Below are positions 57,464-64,000 of a stretch of 64,000 nucleotides of DNA, in pieces. A model generated the notes under the pieces. That model worked only from the letters and a program-made list of their open reading frames with translations, had not been told where the DNA came from and made no database searches. Positions within the stretch are counted from its first letter, which is position 1. Each line of letters opens with the position of its first letter. Position numbers and translations under genes: made by a program. Source of the stretch: Promicromonospora iranensis (GTDB taxonomy: Bacteria; Actinomycetota; Actinomycetes; Actinomycetales; Cellulomonadaceae); NCBI RefSeq assembly GCF_028994805.1, contig NZ_JAJQQP010000008.1:1-64000 (forward strand), written 5' to 3'.

Positions 57464-58279
57464 ATGCGCAACATCCCCGCCTCGATGGACCCGGACGTCG
57501 TCCGTGCCATCGACGCGCGCCTGGACGGTGTCGAGGAGGAGCAGGGCGTCAGCGTGGTGTGGGCCATCGAGAGCGGAAGCCGCGCATGGGGCTTCCCCTC
57601 TCCGGACTCGGACTACGACTGCCGCTTCCTGTACACGCGCCCGGTGGCGGACTACCTGGGACTCCGATCGCGGCGTGACGTGATCGAGACGCCGCTGGAC
57701 AAGGTCTTCGACGTCAACGGCTGGGACGTGCGCAAGGCCTTCGGGCTGATGGTCAAGGGAAACGCGACGGTGGGGGAGTGGCTGCGCTCGCCGATCGTGT
57801 ACCGCGGTGACGCGGTCCTTCGCGACGAGCTCGTGGCGCTTGCCCATGACGTGACCGACCGGCATGCGCTGCGGAAGCACTACGTGCACGTGGCCAGGAA
57901 CAACCTGGCGCTGCTGGCCTCGAGCGGTGTGGCGAAGAAGTTCTTCTACGCCCTGCGTCCGGCGGCCACACTGCGCTGGATGCGCGTGCGAGCGGACTCG
58001 GCGCTGCCCCCGATGGACCTGCCGACTCTCGTGGCCGGTGCCGCCGTGCCCGACGACGTCCGGACCGCTGTCGACGAGCTGATCGACCGCAAGTCGCTGA
58101 CACGGGAGCTGGGCGCCCTGATGGTGCCCGACGTCCTCCTGGACTTCGTCGAGACGGAGCTGCGGCACGCCGAGGCGGAGCCACCGCAGCCGAGGTCGCC
58201 AGGAGCGGACGACGCCCGCGCGCGAGCGTGGACGCTGGCCGAGGACGGGTTCCGACGGCTGGTCGGCGTGCCGTCCTGA
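57464..58279 (+). CDS. Nucleotidyltransferase (RlaP/YcgL-type, PF10127)
   Basis: A 271-residue protein of the DNA polymerase-beta superfamily related to RNA-repair RlaP. The active-site motif is IESGSRAWGFPSPDSDYDCRFLYTR (G-S-x-A then D-x-D metal ligands), and the C-terminal helical region has RKHYVHVARN and KKFFYALRPAATLRWM. The substrate (RNA or nucleotide) is unknown. A TACGTT box lies 6 bases before the ATG (leaderless). Confidence 0.88.
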   Translation: MRNIPASMDPDVVRAIDARLDGVEEEQGVSVVWAIESGSRAWGFPSPDSDYDCRFLYTRPVADYLGLRSRRDVIETPLDKVFDVNGWDVRKAFGLMVKGNATVGEWLRSPIVYRGDAVLRDELVALAHDVTDRHALRKHYVHVARNNLALLASSGVAKKFFYALRPAATLRWMRVRADSALPPMDLPTLVAGAAVPDDVRTAVDELIDRKSLTRELGALMVPDVLLDFVETELRHAEAEPPQPRSPGADDARARAWTLAEDGFRRLVGVPS

Positions 58280-58359
58280 CCGCATGGCGGTCTCCCGCTC
58301 CCTGCGTCGTGCCGGGTGCGGAACAATGCCGCGTCGCCGAGCGAAAGGACATGCCCAGC

Positions 58360-59832
58360 ATGTCGCGGATCCTGCCCCGCTCCACCCCAGCGGCCGAGGG
58401 GGTCGACCCTGCCGCGGTGCGGCGCCTCGTCGACCGCCTCGACCGCCTCGAGGACGTGCACAGCGTGATGGTGGTGCGGCACGGGCGCGTGCTCGCCGAG
58501 GGCTGGTGGCACCCCCACACCGCCGAACGCCCGCACACCATGTTCTCGGTGAGCAAGAGCTTCACGTCGACGGCGGTCGGGACCGCGGTCCACGAGGGGC
58601 TGCTGACGCTGGACGACAGGGTGATCGACCTCCTGCCGGACGATGCCCCCGCCGACCCCAGCGAGCTCCTCCGGGCGATGCGTGTGCGCGACCTGCTGAC
58701 CATGACGACGGGCCACGACGCCTCCACCATGGAGGGCATCGACCGGACCATCTCCCTGCCGGGAGCCCGCTGGGCCCGTACGATCCTGGCGCAGCCGGTG
58801 GTGCACGAGCCGGGCACGCACTTCGTGTACAACACGGGTGCCACCTACCTGCTGTCGGCCATCCTGCACCGGCTCACGGGGGAGCGCCTGCTCGACTACC
58901 TGACGCCGCGTCTCCTGGCGCCGCTCGGCATCACGCACGCCGCATGGGAGCAGGACCCGGACGGTATCGACACCGGCGGGTTCGGGCTGTCGATCACCAC
59001 CGAGGAGATGGCGGCGTTCGGCCAGCTCTACCTGCAGGGCGGCGTCTGGGAGGGCAAGCAGCTCGTCCCCGCGGAGTGGGTGTCGGCCGCGACGGCGCGG
59101 CAGGTGCCGAACGGTCCGCACGACTGGCCCGAGTGGAGCCAGGGCTACGGCTACCAGTTCTGGCAGTGCCGGCACGGCGCCTACCGGGCCGACGGCGCGT
59201 TCGGGCAGTACGTCGTGGTCTGGCCGGAGAAGGACCTGGTGATCGTCATGACGTCGGGCCTCGCGGACCTGCAGTCGGTGCTCGACGTGGTCTGGGAGAC
59301 GTTGCTGCCCGACTATGTCTGGGTCACGCCCACGGCCGCCGAGACGCGGGCGCTCGAGGACGCGGACGTCGCCGCCCCGCTGGAGCTTGCGCTGCGCACG
59401 CCCGTGGGGGCGGAGTCGTCCCCGGTGGAGGAGTCGCTCCTGGGCGTGACCTACGACCTCGAACCGAACCCGCGGGGCTTCACCGCTCTCACGCTGGGCC
59501 GCGACGCCGACGGTCGCACCGAGATCGCCCTCACGGTCGACGGATCGGACCTCGTGGTGCGGTTCGGTCACGAGGAGTGGAGTCCGGGAACCTGTTCGCT
59601 CCAGGGCGCACCGGCCGACGTCGCGACCGCGGCGGCCTGGACCGACGAGCTCACGCTGCACGGCCGGATGGTGTTCGTCGGCACCCCGTTCGAGCTGCGC
59701 CTGGAGCTGCGGTTCGCCGGTGAGGACGTGGCCGTGCGGATCGACCAGAACGTGGCCTTCGGCGAGTGCGGCGTGCTGAACGTGCTCGGGAGGGCGCGTC
59801 GGGACCGACAGCAGGTTCATCCCACGGGCTGA
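58360..59832 (+). CDS. Serine hydrolase, class C beta-lactamase/D-aminopeptidase fold
   Basis: A 490-residue protein of the beta-lactamase (PF00144) family. The catalytic S-x-x-K is FSVSKSFTS, the Y-x-N equivalent is FVYNTGATY and the third motif region is HGAYRADGAFGQY. The N-terminal 340 residues form the hydrolase; the C-terminal ~150 residues form a beta-rich domain of the type found in esterase EstB or D-aminopeptidase relatives. No signal peptide. GAAAGGA supports the ATG at 58360 (10-base spacing); ATG 58351 is only 1 base from it. Penicillin resistance should not be assumed. Confidence 0.88.
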   Translation: MSRILPRSTPAAEGVDPAAVRRLVDRLDRLEDVHSVMVVRHGRVLAEGWWHPHTAERPHTMFSVSKSFTSTAVGTAVHEGLLTLDDRVIDLLPDDAPADPSELLRAMRVRDLLTMTTGHDASTMEGIDRTISLPGARWARTILAQPVVHEPGTHFVYNTGATYLLSAILHRLTGERLLDYLTPRLLAPLGITHAAWEQDPDGIDTGGFGLSITTEEMAAFGQLYLQGGVWEGKQLVPAEWVSAATARQVPNGPHDWPEWSQGYGYQFWQCRHGAYRADGAFGQYVVVWPEKDLVIVMTSGLADLQSVLDVVWETLLPDYVWVTPTAAETRALEDADVAAPLELALRTPVGAESSPVEESLLGVTYDLEPNPRGFTALTLGRDADGRTEIALTVDGSDLVVRFGHEEWSPGTCSLQGAPADVATAAAWTDELTLHGRMVFVGTPFELRLELRFAGEDVAVRIDQNVAFGECGVLNVLGRARRDRQQVHPTG

Positions 59833-59867
59833 CGGCCCGGGGGCCCGAGCCACGCTAGTGTCCCGGC

Positions 59868-60788
59868 ATGACCCCAGACGGTGGTATCCGCGCGCAGGGC
59901 GTGCGGCGTTCTTTCGGCCCGGTGCACGCGGTGGCTGATGTCGACCTGGTCGCCGCACCTGGTCGGGTCACCGCGCTCATCGGCCCCAACGGGTCGGGCA
60001 AGACGACCCTTCTCCTCATGCTCGCCGGCCTCCTGGCGCCGGACGCGGGCAGCATCCGCATCGCCGGCGCGGACCCGGTCGCCGAGAGCTACGTGGCGCG
60101 TTCGCGGACCGGCTGGATGCCCGACGTCTTCGGCACGTGGGACTCCCTCACGGCGCGCGAGGTGCTGACCACCGTCGCGGCGGCGTACCGGATCGACGCC
60201 GCCGCCGGCCGGGACCGCGCGAGCGAGCTGCTGGAGCTGGTGCACCTGTCGGAGCTGGCCGACCAGCCCGCGCACGTCCTGTCCCGCGGCCAGAAGCAGC
60301 GGCTCGGCCTGGCCCGTGCGCTGGTGCACGACCCCGACGTCCTGCTCCTCGACGAGCCCGCCTCGGGCCTGGACCCGCGCTCCCGTGTGGACCTGCGCGT
60401 GCTCCTCCGTCACCTCGCGGCCGAGGGCAAGACGATCCTGGTCTCCTCGCACGTGCTCACCGAGCTCGACGAGATGGCCGACGACGCGGTGTTCATCTCG
60501 GGCGGCCGCACCGTCGACACCCGGTCCGTCGCCGACGGCGACCGCCCGCGGACGTGGCGCCTGACCGGCCTGGACCCCGCGGCGCTCGCGGCCTGGCTGG
60601 ACGAGAACGGTCCCGCCTACCACCAGGAGGCCGACGGGACCGGGCTGCTCGTCGAGCTGTCGGGGGACGCGGCGGCCGCGGCGCTGCTGCGGTCGGCGGT
60701 CGAGGGCGGCGTCGCCGTCTCGAGCCTGGCCCCCGCGGGTGGCGTGCTGGAACAGGCCTACCTGGCACTCGAGGAGGAGCGACGATGA
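59868..60788 (+). CDS. ABC transporter ATP-binding protein
   Basis: A 306-residue ATPase. Walker A is LIGPNGSGKTT, Q-loop region MPDVFGTWDSLT, signature LSRGQKQRLGLARAL, Walker B VLLLDEPASGLD and switch SSHVLTEL. TAGTGT lies 6 bases before the ATG, indicating a leaderless transcript. ATGA overlap with the permease gene. Exporter of unknown substrate; the C-terminal 80 residues form a degenerate extra domain. Confidence 0.93.
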   Translation: MTPDGGIRAQGVRRSFGPVHAVADVDLVAAPGRVTALIGPNGSGKTTLLLMLAGLLAPDAGSIRIAGADPVAESYVARSRTGWMPDVFGTWDSLTAREVLTTVAAAYRIDAAAGRDRASELLELVHLSELADQPAHVLSRGQKQRLGLARALVHDPDVLLLDEPASGLDPRSRVDLRVLLRHLAAEGKTILVSSHVLTELDEMADDAVFISGGRTVDTRSVADGDRPRTWRLTGLDPAALAAWLDENGPAYHQEADGTGLLVELSGDAAAAALLRSAVEGGVAVSSLAPAGGVLEQAYLALEEERR

Positions 60789-61945
60789 GCGTTGACGTGG
60801 AGGTCGTCGGGTCCGCACCGGCCGACGGCGGAGCAGCCCGCGGTCGCGGCACCTGGTCCCTGTCCTGGCACGGTCTGCGCACCGTGACCGTGCTGGAGCT
60901 GCGCCAGCGGGTGCGCTCGACACGATGGAAGACCGCACTGATCGTCTGGTTCGCGGTGGTCGGCCTGATCACCCTGCTGACCACTGGCGCGTTCCAGATG
61001 CTCTCGGACGACTCCGGCCTGGGCGGCGGCGAATCGTTCGGCGGGACGGTCTACAGCATCGTCGTCGGGTTCGTGCTGTTCCTGGGGCTGCTGGTGGCGC
61101 CGACCCTGTCGTCGGGGGCGATCAACGGCGACCGGAACGCCGGCACGCTCGCGACGTTGCAGGTCACCCTGCTCTCGCCGGCCGAGATCGTGCTGGGCAA
61201 GCTCGCCGCGTCCTGGATCGCGGCGCTCGCGTTCCTCGTGGCGAGCATCCCGTTCCTCGTGTGGGCGCTGGTCGGGGGCGGGGTGCACTGGCTCGCGCTG
61301 CTGACCACGGTGCTCATGCTGGCGCTGGTGCTCGGCGTCGTCTGTGCCATCGGGCTGGGCTTCTCGGCCCTGGTGAGCAAGACGTCGGGGTCGGCGGTGC
61401 TGACCTACCTGACCATCGGGGCCGTCACGGTGGCGCTGCCGATCCTGTTCGGCCTGCTCGTGCCCGTCACCAGCACCACGGAGAAGGTCGAGGTGTGGGA
61501 CGTCGAGACCGGGTACACCTGGGAGGAGACCACCGCACCCGAGTGCGAGTGGCGCACGCACGAGCTGCCCGTGTGGCACAGCGAGCGCACCTGGTGGCTG
61601 CTGGCCCCGAACCCGTTCGTCGTGGTCGCTGACGCACAGCCTCTCAACGGCAACGTCGAGGCCCTGGCCAACGACGGCAACATGCTCGCGATGCTGCAGT
61701 ACGGCGTCCGGTACGCGCGGACCGGCGACACAGGACCGCAGGACTGGTGCAGCGACTACGTGTACGAGAACGGCCGGGAGGTCCAGCCCGACTCCCCGGT
61801 GGAACCGGTCCAGGTCACCGACCAGCTCGTCTGGCCGTGGGGCCTCGGTTTCGACCTGCTGCTCGGCGCGGCGGGCGTGTTCGTGGCGGTGAACCGCCTG
61901 CGGATCCCGACGGCCGAGCTGCCGCAGGGCACCAGGGTCGCCTGA
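60785..61945 (+). CDS. ABC-2 type permease
   Basis: A 386-residue membrane protein with about seven hydrophobic segments. After a long cytoplasmic start (VTVLELRQRVRSTRWKTALIVW), the ABC-2 loop APTLSSGAINGDRNAGTLATLQVTLLSPAEIVLGK (E/D-R-x-x-G-T-L coupling motif) is clear. A large extracytoplasmic loop (about 205-345) has several Trp and a Cys pair (ECEWRTHE, DWCSDY) and could hold a disulfide. Partner of the upstream ATPase. Its end is convergent with the DUF5063 gene. Confidence 0.88.
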   Translation: MSVDVEVVGSAPADGGAARGRGTWSLSWHGLRTVTVLELRQRVRSTRWKTALIVWFAVVGLITLLTTGAFQMLSDDSGLGGGESFGGTVYSIVVGFVLFLGLLVAPTLSSGAINGDRNAGTLATLQVTLLSPAEIVLGKLAASWIAALAFLVASIPFLVWALVGGGVHWLALLTTVLMLALVLGVVCAIGLGFSALVSKTSGSAVLTYLTIGAVTVALPILFGLLVPVTSTTEKVEVWDVETGYTWEETTAPECEWRTHELPVWHSERTWWLLAPNPFVVVADAQPLNGNVEALANDGNMLAMLQYGVRYARTGDTGPQDWCSDYVYENGREVQPDSPVEPVQVTDQLVWPWGLGFDLLLGAAGVFVAVNRLRIPTAELPQGTRVA

Positions 61946-61947
61946 GC

Positions 61948-62517
61948 TCAGGAGTGGAGGGCGTCGTACTCCGCCTCGGCGGCTACGTCGTCCTCCACGT
62001 CGAGGCGTACGTGCGCCAGCAGGCCCTGCAGCACTCGCAGGGCGGACGCCGCGCGCTCGCCCCACAGCGAGAAGTAGGAGAACTGCCACCACCACAGCGC
62101 CTCGAGCTCGTGGCCGCTGTCGAAGTGCTGCAGGCCCTTGGCCAGCGCCTCGGCGACGCACGCGAGGTCGCCGGACAGCGACGCGGAACCGGTCTCCTCG
62201 CCCAGCACCGGGTCCACGACCTCGGTGTAGTCGTCGAACCCGTCGAACATCTTGGACAGCGCCTCACGGAGCGGGTCGAGGTCGGTGTCAGGGCCGGCGT
62301 CCGGCTCGTACCGCTCCTTGGGCACCACGTCCACGATCGCCGCGAGCCGGGCACCGGCCGCGAGCAGATCGGACGTCGCGAGAGTGAGTAGCGAGAGCTC
62401 CGCCCCCGGCATGCCTCCGGACGCGACCTGGGTCACCGTCGACAGGAACGTCCGTGCCTGTGCGGACACCTGGTCTGCGACCTCGCGGAGGTCCGACCCA
62501 GGGGTTATCTCACTCAT
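61948..62517 (-). CDS. DUF5063 domain protein
   Basis: A 189-residue helical protein conserved next to recR in actinobacteria. Motifs are LRDVADQ-type start LREVADQVSAQARTFLSTV, DDYTEVVDPV and HELEALWWWQFSYFSLWGERAASALRVLQGLLAHV. No activity is known. The stop-to-start gap from recR is 11 bases, so they share a transcript. The position next to recR is the strongest identity evidence. Confidence 0.82.
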   Translation of the reverse strand: MSEITPGSDLREVADQVSAQARTFLSTVTQVASGGMPGAELSLLTLATSDLLAAGARLAAIVDVVPKERYEPDAGPDTDLDPLREALSKMFDGFDDYTEVVDPVLGEETGSASLSGDLACVAEALAKGLQHFDSGHELEALWWWQFSYFSLWGERAASALRVLQGLLAHVRLDVEDDVAAEAEYDALHS

Positions 62518-62528
62518 CGTGATCCCAC

Positions 62529-63134
62529 CTACTTGTCGTTGCCGATGACACGGCGGCCTTCGAACGCGCGACCGAGCGTCACCTCGTCCGCGTACTCCAA
62601 GTCTCCACCCACGGGGAGACCCGAGGCCAGCCGCGAGACAGTGATACCCATGTGGGCCATCAGTCGGGAAAGATAGGTCGCCGTGGCCTCACCCTCGACG
62701 TTCGGGTCGGTGGCGAGGATGACCTCCTGCACCGTCCCGTCCGCGAGCCGGGCCAGGAGCTCGCTGATGCGCAGGTCGTCCGGACCGACGTTCTCGATCG
62801 GGTTGATGGCACCGCCGAGCACGTGATAGCGACCACGGAACTCGCGCGTGCGCTCGATGGCGACCACGTCCTTGGGCTCCTCGACGACGCAGATCACGTC
62901 GTCGCTGCGCCGCGGGTCGAGGCAGACACGGCAGCGCTCGGCCTCGGCCACGTTGCCGCACAGCTCGCAGAACTGGACGCGGAGCTTCACCTCGGTGAGT
63001 GCGTCGACCAGCCGCTTGACCTCCTGGTTGTCGGTCGCGAGCAGGTGGAACGCGATGCGTTGCGCGCTCTTGGGCCCGACGCCGGGAAGCCGGCCGAGCT
63101 CGTCGATCAGGTCTTGGACCGCGCCTTCGTACAC
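62529..63134 (-). CDS. recR: Recombination protein RecR
   Basis: A 201-residue RecFOR-pathway protein that acts with RecO in gap repair. The helix-hairpin-helix [19 protein letters not shown], the zinc finger [16 protein letters not shown] (four Cys), and the Toprim domain [41 protein letters not shown] are complete. Plus-strand dnaX lies 8 kb away with no ybaB between them, although dnaX-ybaB-recR is the usual bacterial order. DUF5063 follows. GTG start. Confidence 0.96.
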   Translation of the reverse strand: MYEGAVQDLIDELGRLPGVGPKSAQRIAFHLLATDNQEVKRLVDALTEVKLRVQFCELCGNVAEAERCRVCLDPRRSDDVICVVEEPKDVVAIERTREFRGRYHVLGGAINPIENVGPDDLRISELLARLADGTVQEVILATDPNVEGEATATYLSRLMAHMGITVSRLASGLPVGGDLEYADEVTLGRAFEGRRVIGNDK

Positions 63135-63195
63135 AAGAGGTCAGCCTACGGGTCGCCACCCACATCCGGACTGCCGGGACTGGTACGTTCCCCGC

Positions 63196-63939
63196 GTGAC
63201 AGGACCCGAGGTGCGTACCGGGAAGTTCCTCACCGCGCAGTGGCGGCGGCTGGTGATGCTCAGCTACGAGACCGATCCCGCGGTCCTGCGGCCGCTCGTG
63301 CCGCACGGTGTCGAGCTCGACACGTGGGACGGCAGGCACTTCGTGAGCGCCGTCGGGTTCCAGTTCCTCGACACCCGCCTGCTCGGCGTGCCGGTCCCCT
63401 TCCACCGGCACTTCGACGAGATCAACCTGCGGTTCTACGTCCGCCGCCGCGCGGACGACGGATGGCGGCGCGGTGTCGTCTTCGTCAAGGAGATCGTGCC
63501 CCGCCCCGCGCTGGCCGCTGTCGCGCGCGCCGTCTACGGCGAGAAGTACGTGGCCCGGCCGATGCGGCACCGGATCGACCTGCACGACGGCGAGGTCGCG
63601 TCCGGCGGCCTGGTCGAGTACTCCTGGCGTGACGCCGGGGCCTGGCACCACGTCCGCGCCACCACCGAGGGCGCCGCGCGCCAGCCCGTCGAGGGGTCCC
63701 AGGAGGAGTTCATCACCGAGCACTACTGGGGCTACGCCGCACAGCGCGGCGGCGGTTCCGTCGAGTACCGGGTCGAGCACCCGAGCTGGAGCGTCTGGCA
63801 GGCCCGCGAGCCGTCGTTCGAGTGCGACGTCGAGCAGGTCTACGGCCGTCGGTTCGTCGAGAGCCTCGCCGCCGAACCGACGTCGGCGTTCATCGCCGAC
63901 GGCTCCCTGGTCACCGTCCGCCGCGGCAGCGCCTTCTAG
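63196..63939 (+). CDS. DUF2071 domain protein
   Basis: A 247-residue protein of the DUF2071 family (acetoacetate-decarboxylase-like fold), function unknown. Signatures are FLTAQWRRLVMLSYETDPAVLRPLVPHGVELDTWDGRHFVSAVGFQF and HRHFDEINLRFYVRR, with EIVPRPALAAVARAVYGEKYVARPM. TACGTT lies 6 bases before the GTG start (leaderless). It is divergent from recR. Confidence 0.88.
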   Translation: MTGPEVRTGKFLTAQWRRLVMLSYETDPAVLRPLVPHGVELDTWDGRHFVSAVGFQFLDTRLLGVPVPFHRHFDEINLRFYVRRRADDGWRRGVVFVKEIVPRPALAAVARAVYGEKYVARPMRHRIDLHDGEVASGGLVEYSWRDAGAWHHVRATTEGAARQPVEGSQEEFITEHYWGYAAQRGGGSVEYRVEHPSWSVWQAREPSFECDVEQVYGRRFVESLAAEPTSAFIADGSLVTVRRGSAF

Positions 63940-63952
63940 GCACAATGCACCC

Positions 63953-64000
63953 GTGCCCGAACTCGATCTCCTCACCATCGTCCTCCTCCTGCTCGCCGGC
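63953..64000 (+). CDS. Start of probable TauE/SafE-family permease (partial)
   Basis: Only 16 codons are in the window: VPELDLLTIVLLLLAG. This resembles the N-terminus of TauE/SafE sulfite-exporter family proteins, which begin with a hydrophobic helix leading to a G-x-x-D motif not yet reached. A CACAAT box lies 6 bases before the GTG. The identification is tentative because the rest is outside the window. Confidence 0.45.
   Translation, partial: MPELDLLTIVLLLLAG

Noticed and set aside
1-64000. CRISPR arrays, intact transposases or prophage structural genes
   Set aside because: No regularly spaced repeats and no transposase or capsid-type proteins were recognised; mobile signals are limited to the decayed tRNA-Ser island and the small palindromic element.

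Overview
The window is high-GC chromosomal DNA from an actinobacterium. Evidence: strong G/C third-position bias, frequent GTG starts, many genes with a TANNNT box 6-7 bases before the start codon (leaderless mRNA), and PIM/lipoglycan-type GT4 and GT87 glycosyltransferases, a DsbA-like protein of the mycothiol-dependent nitroreductase type, a small SRP RNA and a TetR/MarR/GntR-rich regulator set. A Micrococcales member (Promicromonosporaceae or Cellulomonadaceae type) is my inference; no sequence here proves the genus.

Layout. 1-3.0 kb: a secreted GH43 arabinanase behind a lac-type operator, two small unknown genes and a GntR/FCD regulator. 3.2-10.4 kb: a genomic island in tRNA-Ser(CGA). It has three tRNA-derived att repeats (3268, 9056, 10352), two decayed tyrosine-integrase C-termini, a decapitated GntR gene fused to the integrase remnant, a GNAT gene, a tightly overlapping three-gene operon of unknown function (6772 to 4640), a HEPN-motif protein, a nested-palindrome element and a MazF-type toxin-antitoxin pair. 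A 60-base sample in the three-gene operon is 50% G+C, against 78% in a sample of a core gene. 10.4-14.8 kb: DUF402 protein, LigT-like phosphodiesterase, lipoprotein, PP2C phosphatase, esterase. 15-17.8 kb: CMD protein, HxlR regulator and two tandem imine-reductase-like enzymes. 17.8-22.7 kb: a coupled GT4-GT4-SGNH operon and a GT87 membrane mannosyltransferase. 22.8-25.9 kb: histidine kinase, NarL-type regulator and DUF4097 membrane protein in one operon. 26-30.5 kb: acyl-CoA dehydrogenase, Gfo/Idh/MocA oxidoreductase, a PnuX riboflavin transporter behind an FMN riboswitch, and a TetR regulator.

30.5-46 kb: DsbA-like nitroreductase, LLM oxidoreductase, a secreted polyester hydrolase of the PET-hydrolase/cutinase family, a uracil/xanthine permease, a TetR-ABC-ABC export cassette, a LytR_C pair, a YcnI copper protein, a Tat-exported EEP-fold hydrolase, a MarR/DoxX divergent pair, an XRE-TPR regulator convergent with a NUDIX gene, and a HAD phosphatase. 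46.2-55 kb: tRNA-Ser(GGA), SRP RNA, metQNI methionine importer, a TetR/ABC export operon, dnaX and a NUDIX gene. 55-64 kb: a MarR regulator divergent from a 58-residue protein, VOC, NADAR, GNAT, nucleotidyltransferase and beta-lactamase-like proteins, an ABC exporter, DUF5063 and recR on the minus strand, DUF2071, and the first codons of a likely TauE/SafE permease.

Most regulators sit beside clean palindromes that look like their own operators: HxlR 15941, TetR 34459, MarR 42121-42175, TetR 51753, MarR 55233. A perfect 26-bp palindrome at 44738 in the NUDIX/HAD intergenic region has no assigned regulator. The most interesting items are the three-gene island operon, the tandem tRNA-Ser island, the PET-hydrolase homologue and the riboswitch-controlled PnuX. 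There is no CRISPR array and no intact transposase.
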